Shown piece after piece: positions 35,695 through 46,083 of a DNA stretch of 64,000 nt; the first letter of the stretch is position 1; each line of letters opens with the position of its first letter. The DNA is from Brachionus sp. 'Tiscar' (Eukaryota > Rotifera > Eurotatoria > Ploima > Brachionidae). The notes under the pieces were generated by a model. The model was not told the origin of the DNA, did no database searches, and worked only from the letters and a program-made list of their open reading frames with translations. Made by a program: the position numbers and the translations under genes. Location of the stretch: NCBI GenBank assembly GCA_006352455.1, contig VANL01000023.1, positions 1 to 64,000 of the forward strand. The letters are read 5' to 3'.

Positions 35695-37938
35695 GTATAC
35701 TTTTTTAACAATGAAACTACTTATTTGTGCTGGTAAACGACTTTTGCTCAAATAGATAAATAAATATCGACATCGGAAAAACTTAAGGAAAAAGGTCTAG
35801 AAATCATAAAAATCTAAAAGAAACAGTTGAACAACAGCTTAAGTCCCCATCAAAAAAAAAATGAGGATTAAAAGAAAGTACGGTGAAGTTTTGACTGAGA
35901 ATCAAGTTTTGAAACAATTAGAAGATGAAGAGGAAAATAATCAGTGATGAAGAAGATTCTCAAATTAAAATGTCTCCACTGAACGACCAAAAATGTAAAA
36001 CAGTATTTGGAAATGTCAAAACAAATCAGAACAAATGGATTTCTTGTGGGAAATGCTTTCCAAGAGGTTTTGATTTAACTAAGGAATTTTTTTTGTTCAA
36101 AAAAGTATTCTAAATAGATTTATTATGTTTTAAAATAGTATTCATATATTTTTTTATACTTTTTTTATATTTTAATTACTTGAATTTTTGTAATTCAAAT
36201 CTATATTTCACAATTTAAGGGTTGAAACGTTAATAAAACATATTTTTTTATTTAAACAATTACTTTTGAACCGCTATTTTATTTTAAATAAATTTTTTTT
36301 AAACTAAATAACAAAATTATCTTTTATTATTTTATAAGTATTTCGAAAAAAAAAAGAAAAATTAAAACCTACAAATTGTTCAGCTTTCTCTAGTTTCAGA
36401 ATCTGTATAGAAAAGTATATGTTGAGGGGTAAACAAAAAAGTAAATCCTAAAACACTGAAAAATTGCCGATTTTTTGGCTTAATTCGTTCCAAAAATTTT
36501 ATTTTTCCTTTTCTATTCACATCAAACTGGAGAAAATTAATTTTTCTATAAGATGGTTTGAAGCTTGTTATATGTTTTTCGATTATTTGTAGGCCCTCAA
36601 ATAAGGACAGCTTTTGAGTCGGTCGCTTAACCTCAAATCCCCTAGTCCAAAAAATTTTTTTTCCCCCCACCTATTAAAAATTTGGTTTTCATAAAGGTTT
36701 ATTTTATTCGATTAAGATAGTGTGGAAGTTTTGCACTGCGCGAACCTTACTAAGAATAACTCACTGGGCGTTCTTTTTAAACTTCCTTAACTAATTCATA
36801 AAAAATCCAATTTATTGGTCAATTTTTTTGAATAATTTGAATATTTTTATTCAATGAATTAAATTTAATAGTAAATAACTTTTAAAAGTTCTAACAAATA
36901 TTTCTTAGTTTAAAAAAACTAAAAAATATTGATGATCACTAATATTTTGGCTAAAAATACATAAATTAAGTGCAAACAAATAATAACCCTTAATTAAAAA
37001 TAAAATCATTTATCAAATTTTTTCAAATTTCAATTTAATTTTTTAAAGAATTTTTAAAATATGCGTATTTTTAAATTTGAATTTATTATGGGATTGATTA
37101 AATGTGCATGCACCAATGCTGAATTTCTGAATTCTAGAATCACATTCAGAGGCAATTATTGTATTTTATTCAAATATTGCCAAACAGACTCAATAGAAAT
37201 GCATTAAATGATAGACGCTTTTATCTAAAATCCCTAATAAATAAAATAGAAGGTTAAATTATTCATAGTCAAAAATTAAAAACTAATTTATAGCAATCAC
37301 GAAAATTAGTATTGACTGACACAAGGTTATTTTACCTTTTTTAAATAATTGCATATTAACTGAATAATTTAAAGCCACAATAAATAAATAAAACTATCCC
37401 GTTAAAATGGCCCAATATTTAAAAAAATATATATATAATTATCTTAGATGTTTGTTTTGTATAGTAATCTCAAGAGAGTATTTTTTTAACAGAGTGCACA
37501 AGCTATTTAATGATTATATTATTCCACTATCTGGAATAAAACCATTTAAAGTAAATCTTCTAAAATGAATAAATTATTTAGTGGTAAAAAGAGTTGCTCA
37601 TCGCTAATTTTGCATTATCTATTAGTTTTCCCTCTTTAATGCGAATACATTAACCGCTTGCATTTTATTAAAATCGCTTTTAATCAGGTCGAACATAGAA
37701 ACTAAAGAATTGATTCGATGAAATAGCTAATCGAAAAGAGTATATATATCTACCTTTTGCCAGTTGTGCTTTTTTTTTTTTTATAGTATAAAAATATAAA
37801 TTATGCTTAATCCGGCGAATAACTTGGAATAACTTTCTTAAGTTTTTTTTATATTTAAAAAAGAAGATATTTTCTTATTTTCTAAACTTATTCTTAAACA
37901 GATAATCAGAAGCGTTTTTTATTTTTGTGTAAAAAAAA

Positions 37939-38512
37939 ATGGTAATAAAAAAAAATGGCGTTTTCCTAAGACTTGATGGAATTTTATTTTTAGGGTGAAG
38001 AAGAACAAGAAGAATTTCAGCTAAGCGAAAGCCAAATTGCTGATTTCCGTATGGCTTTCAAGGTGTACGACAAAGAAGGCAAAGGCGAGATTCCGACCTC
38101 TATGTTAGGCACTGTCATGAAAAATTTAGGCCACAACCTCAAGCCAGAGCAGCTCGCCGAGTGCATCGAAGCTGTAGACGGAGATGGTTCCGGAACCGTC
38201 GATTTCGAGGAGTTCTTGGCGCTAATGGCCAAAAAAACCAAAGAGGCCGAAGACGAACAAGAATTGAGAGAGGCTTTCAGAGTGTTTGACAAGAACAACA
38301 GAGGTGTAATTGATGTATCCGATTTAAAGATGATCTTTAACGCTTTGGACCCCGATATGGCCGATGAGGAAATCGATCAAATCATCAGCGAGGTCGACGA
38401 AGACGGTTCAGGAACTGTTGATTTCGAAGGTAATTTTTTGAAGCTAAGTTTTAAAAAAATTTTTCTACTTAAAATATTTTATTTAGAATTTTTCAAACTT
38501 ATGTCTGGTTAA
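37939..38512 (+). CDS. Troponin C-like EF-hand protein
   Basis: Three coding exons, 37939-37941 (only the ATG), 37994-38429 and 38487-38512, join to 154 residues. The loops are DKEGKGEIPTSM (27-38), DGDGSGTVDFEE (63-74), DKNNRGVIDVSD (100-111) and DEDGSGTVDFEE (136-147). Loops 2 and 4 are complete; loop 1 has Met in place of the final Glu and loop 3 has Arg at position 5, so calcium should bind mainly at sites 2 and 4, as in many invertebrate troponin Cs. The end EFFKLMSG resembles the family end EFMEVMTG. In muscle, troponin C is the calcium sensor of the thin filament. The ATG-only first exon is preferred because it gives the acidic N-terminus; the ATG at 38051 is an alternative but would cut into the first helix. 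The second intron (38430-38486) is 57 bases and stop-free. Confidence 0.86.
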
Positions 38513-41060
38513 ATATCGAATCTCTGGATAATTTAAAAATATTGCTTTTAATTTTTTTTTATAACTTTATATCAGCTAACATTTAATATCAATAAAAGTT
38601 ATAATAATTTAAAATTAGTTTATTAAAATTGTGTGAAAATTTTAATTTAAAAATAAAGATCTATTTAAATCATTTGGTCCACATTTATTCTAAATAACAA
38701 TCTGATTAAAAAAAATAATAATTCTGCAACTCATAATAAATACCATACAAAACTATTTTTAAAGTATTAGCTCTTGCGTAATTCAATTATTCTAATTAAA
38801 AAAAATCTGCCTTGTTATAAATTTAATAAATAAAAAGAAAGCTTATATACTTGTGGATTTTACAACCTAAAAATTTTTTAATGAATAAAAAAATTAGATT
38901 TAATTAATTTTTTTTATTCAAGGACGAGCAAATTAATCGTTAAGAACTTTTTAAAAATGAAAACCTAAAAAAGTTAATAAAATAAAATTTAATTCAATAG
39001 TACAATTTAACACTAACTAGTAAAATTTTTGTTCCTTTCCTCTTCATTGATTCTTCTTTTCCTCTTCTAAATAAAATACGCCGAAAAGAAAAAGAATTTA
39101 GAAACTAAAGGAAGAAGAAGAAAGGAATAAAAGCATACAAGTTAGTTTTAAATTGTACTGTATAAATCTATATTATATTTGTTGTTGAATTAAATTTTTT
39201 GTTTAAAAGTATGTTATTATAGATCAAAAAAAAAGTTTTGAATATAATTGATAATTTTTGAACTTGAATTTTTTTTTTTTTTAATTCATCAAATTTTCTT
39301 GATCATATCATTATTTTTTTAATAAAGTAATTATTTATTTATAACATAATGAATTTCACTGATTAAGTGTACAAAAAACAGTTATCATAGATGGATTCCC
39401 ATCTTCGCTAGTCTAGCTTGCTAGCTTTTTGTAACTTATATTATTATTATTATTATTTTACATGTTATTTAAAATTAAGTTTTGAAAATAAATAATTAAA
39501 AAATAAAATTTCATTCATCAAATGTTTATCGGATCATATTTTATCCAAATATATAATATTATATTATATCTACTATATATATCGCTTGAATATTCCAAAA
39601 AAATTTTATTCCATTTTTTTCTAACAACATATTTAGCTATGTTCATCTAAAGTCCTTGGCAACCTCAGAATTTGACCAACTAAAATCATTTTTCTAAAAA
39701 GAGATCTTTTTCTATAAAATTCATCATTTATTAAATTATATTTTGGCTCGGATTAGGATTTCCTTTATGTGAGCAATAATTTTTTCAAAATATTTCGTTA
39801 CCCTGTCTTTTATATACTTTATGTTCTATATAAAAACATGTGTATTTCTTTAACTAGTGTTAATTTTTTTTTATTGAAATAATTCAACACAAACAAAAAT
39901 TTCCTTGTCTTGAAAAAAAATCCATTTGAGAACCTTTAGGTTCATTCAAATTAAAAATATCGGCCAACTTTGAATTAAATCTTGCCCTTTTTTTTAAATT
40001 GAATATTTTTAATTTCTAATACTAATAAATAAAAGTTTTTCGTTGGTAAAAATATTCAAGTTCTTTTATTAATCTTTCTGACTTTAAGATTTACTGAGAT
40101 CTAAATTTTCATAATTTGATATGTTTTTTCTATAATTTTTATTTACTTAATTTAATTTTGAATTTTAGAAAAAAATATTTATTTAAGACAAAGAATAAAC
40201 GGTTTTAAAAATATATTTTCTTTTCACAAACAAAGCATGATGCTTTGTTTTCTTTTTTTAGCATTGTTTTGATTGAATTTGAACTAAACCTAATCAAATT
40301 ATATACCTTAAAATTTTCAAATTTTTAACTATGTTTGAATACGCATGACTTTTAGTAAAAAATTGGTTAGGATTAATAGAGATTAATTAATTTTTTTTAA
40401 AGCTAAAAGCTGATCATGGTAAATTGAGATTTCATAGTTAAAAGATGAAACCTAATGTTTGTCTCTGTCTACTTTCAAATCAACCTAAAAATTTTTATTA
40501 ACGATTTTTTATTTTGTATAAAAATATGCTTTGTCCATAAATTATTATATTGAATTGAGATACCAATTTAAAGCGTTTAGAAATTCTAATTAAAAGTTCA
40601 AATAGACATATTTGAGGTCCATGCTCTTGATTCAAAAAAAAATTTTTGTTAAAAGCTTCCTAAATTTAATAAAATTAAATTTTGTGAATAGTTCCATTAA
40701 AATAATTTAAATAGAATATTTTTTCAACATATAAAATTTTAAATCATAAAATCTCCAAATTTATTTATCTAGTAAAACTTGAATTAATAATTTAAATCAC
40801 TTTTTCTTGCTAATATCTGGTCCATGAAGAAAATTTTTTAATTAAACTATTTGATAGCAAATCAAAATCCTCCAAGTCAGTATATTTCTACCACGTAATA
40901 ATTTTTTCTATACGGCAAATATTTGTTCTAAATATGCTAAATTGCAAAGAATATTTCTTATTTTTTTTTAATAAAAAAAATGAAATTTTAATTTGAATTT
41001 ATTATTAAAAAAATTTGTCATTTTATTTGTGCTAAAATATCTTCTAAATGCCCTTGTAAC
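38513..41060. other. Intergenic, between troponin C and Derlin
   Basis: AT-rich, with no coding region I can support. It contains the (ATT)n-tailed repeat at 39381-39458 and an imperfect palindrome near 39030-39125 (CCTTTCCTCTTC against GAAGAAAGGAA). The troponin C 3' untranslated region lies at the left, with several AATAAA words. Confidence 0.5.
39381..39458 (+). repeat. SINE-like repeat with (ATT)n tail, copy B
   Basis: AGTTATCATAGATG, TTCC, then TAGCTTGCTAGCTT and a run of ATT units repeats the order seen at 21834-21921 with considerable divergence. Confidence 0.5.
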
Positions 41061-42038
41061 ATGGCAAATCAATTAATATACCATGAATTCATGCAAATAC
41101 CACCTGTAACGCGAGCCTATGTTACATCATGTGTTCTTACTACCCTAGCTGTGGTATTTCCTAAATTTGAATTATTTTTTTCTTTAAATTAACAAATTTT
41201 TCCTCAAGCAACTTGACATAGTCACACCATACCAGTTGTATTTTAATCCTGAGCTAATTTTCAAGAATTTTCAAGTATTTTTATAAATCAATTTAAGTCT
41301 AATTTTATTTTTATTTTACTTTTTAATCTATCAGATATGGAGACTGATCACAAATTTTTGTTACTTTGGTTCGATCGGATTTAGTTTTTTGTTTAATATG
41401 CTGTTCACTTATCGTTATTGTAGATTTTTAGAAGAAGGCTCTTTCCGAGGCAAAACTGCCGATTTCTTTTTTATGCTATTGTTCGGCGGTTCAATGCTAA
41501 TAGTAAATTGATATTAACTAATGAGAAATTTAAATTCTCATTTTAAAATATTAGCTTATTGGTATTTTTGTTAATACGATTTTTTTGGGTAACGCATTGA
41601 CCATAATGTATGTTTATGTATGGGGTAGACGCAATCCTTCAATCAGGTATTTAGTCAAAAAATGTTATCATGTGATTTTGTTTAATTAGGCAATTTAAGA
41701 ATGAATTTTTTTGGTCTGATGAATTTTCAAGCACCATATCTACCGTGGGTCTTGTGCGGGTTCTCATTGTTACTGGGCGGATCGACTACTGTTGACTTAA
41801 TGGGCATAGCGGTCGGTCATTTCTACTACTATTTGGAAGATGTGTTCCCCAAACAGCAAGGAGGATTCCGAATCTTGAAAACACCACGTTTCATGTAATT
41901 TTAGACTATAAATTTAAATTACGAGCAATTTCATTTTTGAATAGAGAATGGCTATTTGAGTCAAGAGATGCGACCGAAGACGATAGCATGGTACATGAAG
42001 AAAGACCGGGTGGATTTGACTGGGAAGGCCGCGAGTAA
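41061..42038 (+). CDS. DERL2: Derlin-2/3 orthologue, ER-associated degradation
   Basis: Six exons, 41061-41153, 41209-41274, 41335-41502, 41555-41646, 41700-41894 and 41945-42038, join in phase to 235 residues (human Derlin-2 is 239). Introns are 50 to 60 bases. Conserved parts: IPPVTRAYVTSCVLTT, TPYQLYFNPELIFKNFQ, the WR motif in IWRLITNF (Trp55, Arg56), YRYCRFLEEGSFRGKTADF, GRRNPSIRMNFFGLMNFQAP, DLMGIAVGHFYYYLEDVFP and RILKTP. Derlins are rhomboid-like pseudoproteases in the ER membrane that help pull misfolded proteins to the cytosol with p97/VCP and E3 ligases; the catalytic serine and histidine are absent, as expected. The tail keeps ERPGGFDW but ends WEGRE, so the last part of the p97-binding SHP box (usually GxGxRL) seems lost. 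That consequence is inference. Confidence 0.95.
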
Positions 42039-42211
42039 TAATCATTCTCATATCTTATACGTTTTTTTTAAAGAAATATTATCGAATAAATTTTGTTCAG
42101 AACATTTTTTTATTTTCAAATTCCTAAGTTACAAAATATTTTTATTTTTGCTATTTTATTTTATTTTAGTGTGAATAATGATCAAAATTATTTTTTAATA
42201 AAATTTAAAAA

Positions 42212-42448
42212 ATGATAAATGAAGATGGTGACTGTGATCCCAATGAATTAAGAGAAAATATAGAAAAAAAAAAAGAGCACGTCAATTTCACTGCACTTGT
42301 AGTCGATAGTAGAACAAAAAAAGTTATCAGACGCATAAATTTCAATATCGCCATTGAAATACCCATAAACACTATGATACTTTGCTCAAAACATAATAAC
42401 ACAGATCTCCAAATTAAAAAAAATGCACAAGACCTGTCAAATTTATGA
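42212..42448 (+). CDS. Unassigned small open frame, 78 residues
   Basis: Starts ATG after AAAATTTAAAAA and reads MINEDGDCDPNELRENIEKK, then a VNFTALVVDSRTKKVIRRI segment, and ends DLSNL. The mix of acidic, basic and hydrophobic residues looks protein-like and the stretch is less AT-rich than its flanks. I recognise no domain, signal peptide or membrane segment. It lies 174 bases after the Derlin stop, on the same strand. It could be a small gene, one exon of a gene whose other exons I missed, or chance. Confidence 0.35.
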   Translation: MINEDGDCDPNELRENIEKKKEHVNFTALVVDSRTKKVIRRINFNIAIEIPINTMILCSKHNNTDLQIKKNAQDLSNL

Positions 42449-43920
42449 GTTTTTTTTTATTGTTTTATTTAAAATTTAAGTGATTTTTTTTTACTTTTTG
42501 AATAAATTAATATTCATATTTGTAATTAAAAATGGTCAATATTTTTTTAGGTTTTAATACAATTTCTGGATTTGAGTTAAATCAAAATTAATTATAAAAC
42601 TAATTCTCATATTTCAATTTGAAAAATGTGAAAGAAATAATTGTTTTTTATAGCTTTTTCAATTAAATTATTTTGGCCATAATTTAAAAAATTCAATATT
42701 TTTTATTCAATGTGCTTTCTAATTAAATTAAAATTAGATAGCGAGAGATTTATTAAAAGCAAAAAAAATTAAACGAAAGAGAGAGAGATCGGGCAATAAA
42801 AAAATACTAATAAAATTTAAATAAATTTTTCACTGTAGTTTGGTTGGTGTATAGAATTCATGAGCTTTCATTTCTAATTAAGCTCATATTATGTTTGGCA
42901 AGAATTTTCTCTCTTTGCAAAATCGCTCGATATTTTTCTAAACAACGAATAAATGCAAATTTATTTTTATTTATTTCAAATTATATTAGATTTTTATTCT
43001 TTGGTTTTATGTTCATTTAGCAATAAGGCTTTGTTTATCGAAGCTAGTTCTAAAATTTCGTTTCTATTTAGCTTGATATTTTAAAAATCCATTATAATAA
43101 CTTAGCAAAAATTTTCTCTATTTGAAATATGATTATTTTATGGTTTGAATTATTTTTCATTAATCAAAGAAGAAAAACGAGAACAAGAAAAAGCATAAGC
43201 ATAAGCACGCATACACAATTAAGAGAGCGCTAGTTAATATAAGATATTTTGCTAATTTTAAATTATAAATGCAAATTTGAACTGTTTATAAAATAGATAT
43301 TAATTTTTGTCCATGCTGATTAGGAAACTTATTAAAATTTGTAATTATTTTCTATAATCTTTGATTATTACGCATAAATTATATACTTCAATTTTTAAGA
43401 TCAAATATTTTAATTTTCTGCTTAAAGCCCAAAAAAGGAGTAGCCAAGTGTTTGGAATTACATGGGCAATTTTAGGGAATAAAGTCAATTTTAGGGTAAA
43501 AAATCTCTCAATTTAAAAAAAAATAAAATTCAAGTAAAGGAAAAAAATTTCAAGAGAATTTTATTAGTAAAATAAAAAAGCAAATTAGAGTTGAGACAAA
43601 TAAAAGATCTAGTCGAAAAATAAGAGTAAAGTTTTTGGTCTTGAGAGCCATCAACAGAAAAAAGATTTACGACCATGTAGATCATCGGGGTTGAATGATT
43701 AATGCTCCCAATGTGAATTTGACTTGAAATAAAATTAACTTTAATTAGGGTCAGCTTTTTGATAGCCATTTTTTTAACTTGTGAACTCGTGTAAACTTTT
43801 GACTTGATAGATCTGGGCGGTTCTAATAAACACTTAATTTTATATTTATAAATTATGCTAATTAGGTAAATTACGCATTTTATAAATTAAACATAGGCAT
43901 ATTATGTTAATTTAGAATGA

Positions 43921-44118
43921 ATGGTAAAATCTAGATATTTTATTCAGTATGCTAACGAAGTAAATAATAAGCATTTATTTATGCTCACCATATTTGATGA
44001 GAGTGTTCATAATGAACGCCAAGTTAAGTTCATTCGTAGTACACGCATGGATAATATTCTTGAACATAAAGAGGGGGTCCACATCGACACAGCTCCAACC
44101 ACTCCGAGCACACTCTAA
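43921..44118 (+). CDS. Unassigned small open frame, 65 residues
   Basis: Reads MVKSRYFIQYANEVNNKHLF and later NERQVKFIRSTRMDNILEHK, ending TAPTTPSTL. Composition is protein-like and richer in G and C than the flanks. A possible acceptor TTATTCAG lies at 43945-43952 within it, so it may be an internal or last exon. No family recognised. It ends 275 bases before the POU6 start and is out of frame with it. Confidence 0.3.
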   Translation: MVKSRYFIQYANEVNNKHLFMLTIFDESVHNERQVKFIRSTRMDNILEHKEGVHIDTAPTTPSTL

Positions 44119-44392
44119 TTATAAATATATATTCTTAATAATCCAGCCATATTTTATTTTAATTTCGTTTTTTTCTCTTTTTATTTTCTTCTAAAAATGA
44201 TAATCTTATGGAAAAAATTTCTCCTAATTTCTAAACTTCAAATAATTATTCTCATCTTTTTTTAATAATTCGAAAATTTAAAATTTTTTCTAAAAAAAAA
44301 ACTTACTTTTTTATTTATTTACAATGACATTATAATTATTAGCCAATTTTATTATAATTAATTATCATTTTAGATTTAATGCTAAGTAAAAA

Positions 44393-46083
44393 ATGCAGCA
44401 ATTTCTAATACCATCATCGACTGGTAGTTCGCAGATTATAAATATTCCTGTATCGCTGCTCTCCCAGTCCAATCAGCAGCCCATTTCTTTCATAACGGCC
44501 AATGGGCAAATATTTCAGATACCAAGCTTTTCGCAGCTGGTAGTACAGCCGAACCAAGAAGGCGGCCAGTCCGGCTCGACCCAAGGGCAGACCGCGTCGG
44601 CATCGACCTCTTCGACGCCGTCCACCACCAGCAACCCGTCTCAGAACGGCTCTTCCCAACAGTCTTCTTCACAACAGCAACAGCAGCAGACTTTGGTCAT
44701 CAACCACCAAGGTCAGCTGCTCTCGCTGCCCGTGCTTCAGGCCGCCTCTCAGTCTGGCTCGAATCAGGCCGCGCAAAATGGCTCCGGCTCTCAGATACAA
44801 ACCGTCAATGTTCAGACAACCAATCAGTCGTCCCAGGGCCAAAATTCAAACCTCCTACAAGCTGTCAATCTATCGCAAATTCAGTTTGCCGCCATGCCCC
44901 AAAACAGTGCCCAGAATGGCAATGTAGCACGTGTCGCCACGGTCAATCAGACTGGCAATCAAAACGGCACAACGCCAATCAAAACTCTGCTCGAGGAGGA
45001 CGACAAGGCCGACACGTCCATGGATGATCAAGGCCCAACAATCGCCAATATACCAAACATGCAATCAGCTCATCAGATAACACACGCGACCACCGTCGAC
45101 GGTGTTAACTTGGACGAAATACGCGAGTTCGCCAAAGCTTTCAAGCTAAGACGACTCGCTCTCGGACTCACACAGACCCAGGTCGGTCAAGCCTTAAGCG
45201 CCACTAAAGGTCCAGCCTACTCCCAATCGGCCATTTGCCGATTTGAAAAGCTCGATATTACGCCCAAGTCGGCGGCAAAAATTAAACCCGTGCTGGAAAA
45301 GTGGATGCAAGAGGCTGAATTAAAATATGCGGATAGGTATTTTTTTCTATGTCTTATAGTTTTTGAGCTTTTTATTAATTTCGGATTTTTTTTTTCTTAA
45401 TTTTCTTAAGACTCAAATCAGGCACACACACAAACTTTGCTGATCTATTGGGAACCGAGAATACTAAAAAGAGAAAGAGACGAACCAGCTTTACACCACA
45501 GGCACTGGAGATACTAAATGATTACTTCGAGAAGAACACACATCCGTCTGGCAATCAGGGCGCCGATATGACCATGTTGGCACAAAAGCTTAATTACGAC
45601 AGAGAGGTAATTAGAGTGTGGTTCTGCAACAAGCGACAGGCGCTCAAGAACACAATGAAGAAGCTGAAAGCCGAAAATGCCGAGTCGAATTCGGACGCAT
45701 CGCTTAGTCCCAATTCGTCAAGCAACTCTATTAGCCAAACACTTAACAATCAAATGATCCAGCAGCAGCAACAACAGCAACAACAACAACAGCAGCAGCA
45801 ACAGGCCGTCATGATTGTGAATAATCAAATGGACCAGGCGCACATTCAAGAATTAGCTCATTTGGCTTCACAACAGAGCAATGGAAATACGCCGACTAAA
45901 ACAGTGATTACTCTGACAAATACTAAACTTGAGCCACAAATTCAGAGCCAGGTAGAGCAAGCGCAAACTTCATCGATTGGTGGCGACGAACAAACCGCAG
46001 CCGCTAGCGGCTCACAAGTTCAAACAGTCGTGGTAGGCGGCGACATCACATCAACAACAAATAGCCAAGAAAATGCTAATTGA
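44393..46083 (+). CDS. POU6F: POU class 6 homeodomain transcription factor
   Basis: Two exons, 44393-45336 and 45411-46083 (intron 74 bases, phase 2), encode 538 residues. The first 235 residues are rich in Gln, Ser and Asn, as in transcription activation regions. The POU-specific domain starts near residue 242: EIREFAKAFKLRRLALGLTQ, then TQVGQALSATKGPAYSQSAI and CRFEKLDITPKSAAKIKPVL. After a short linker the homeodomain begins at about residue 336 with RKRRTSFTPQALEILNDYF, followed by LNYDREVIRVWFCNKRQALK; Cys in WFCNKR is typical of POU proteins. These match vertebrate POU6F1/2 and fly pdm3, which act in neurons. A run of 15 Gln (45760-45804, mixed CAG/CAA) and further Gln-rich sequence follow. 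The coding region is much richer in G and C than its surroundings. More 5' exons are possible. AATAAA occurs at about 46244. Confidence 0.95.
45760..45804 (+). repeat. Polyglutamine tract (CAG/CAA)15 in POU6F
   Basis: Fifteen consecutive glutamine codons of mixed CAG and CAA. Mixed codons make length change by slippage less likely than in a pure CAG run. Confidence 0.85.

Larger units (their letters stand above)
32241..37938. other. Gene-poor interval with mixed mobile-element debris
   Basis: Several coding-like pieces lie on the minus strand without intact frames: 33480-33220 (containing SDCAFVLGGRANTYKTTACE), about 32830-32560, and 33860-33690 (YELKLLTEDEIQFLLAFITQ). I do not recognise their families. 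There is also a hairpin (32434-32469), a MITE end (34319), a palindrome (34650) and a MITE (35410-35694). From 35925 to 36670 two short open frames on opposite strands remain unassigned. The last kilobase before 37939 must hold the troponin C promoter; GTATATATATC at about 37740 is TATA-like. Confidence 0.5.
42039..44392. other. Interval between Derlin and POU6 gene
   Basis: Contains two short open frames that look somewhat coding (42212-42448 and 43921-44118, entered separately). The rest is AT-rich, and 42450-43900 shows no family signal on either strand. The minus-strand frame 43530-43769 has no recognisable relation. A TATA-like TTATAAATATAT lies at about 44119, 270 bases before the POU start codon. 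Confidence 0.4.

Noticed and set aside
38017..38298. Minus-strand serine-rich frame of 93 residues
   Set aside because: Antisense of the troponin C exon.
43530..43769. Minus-strand frame of 79 residues
   Set aside because: Some protein-like stretches, but no known family, no splice signals in agreement and AT-biased residues.
44414..44672. Minus-strand Arg-rich frames inside the POU gene
   Set aside because: Antisense shadows of the Gln/Ser-rich first exon; no start context or splice support.
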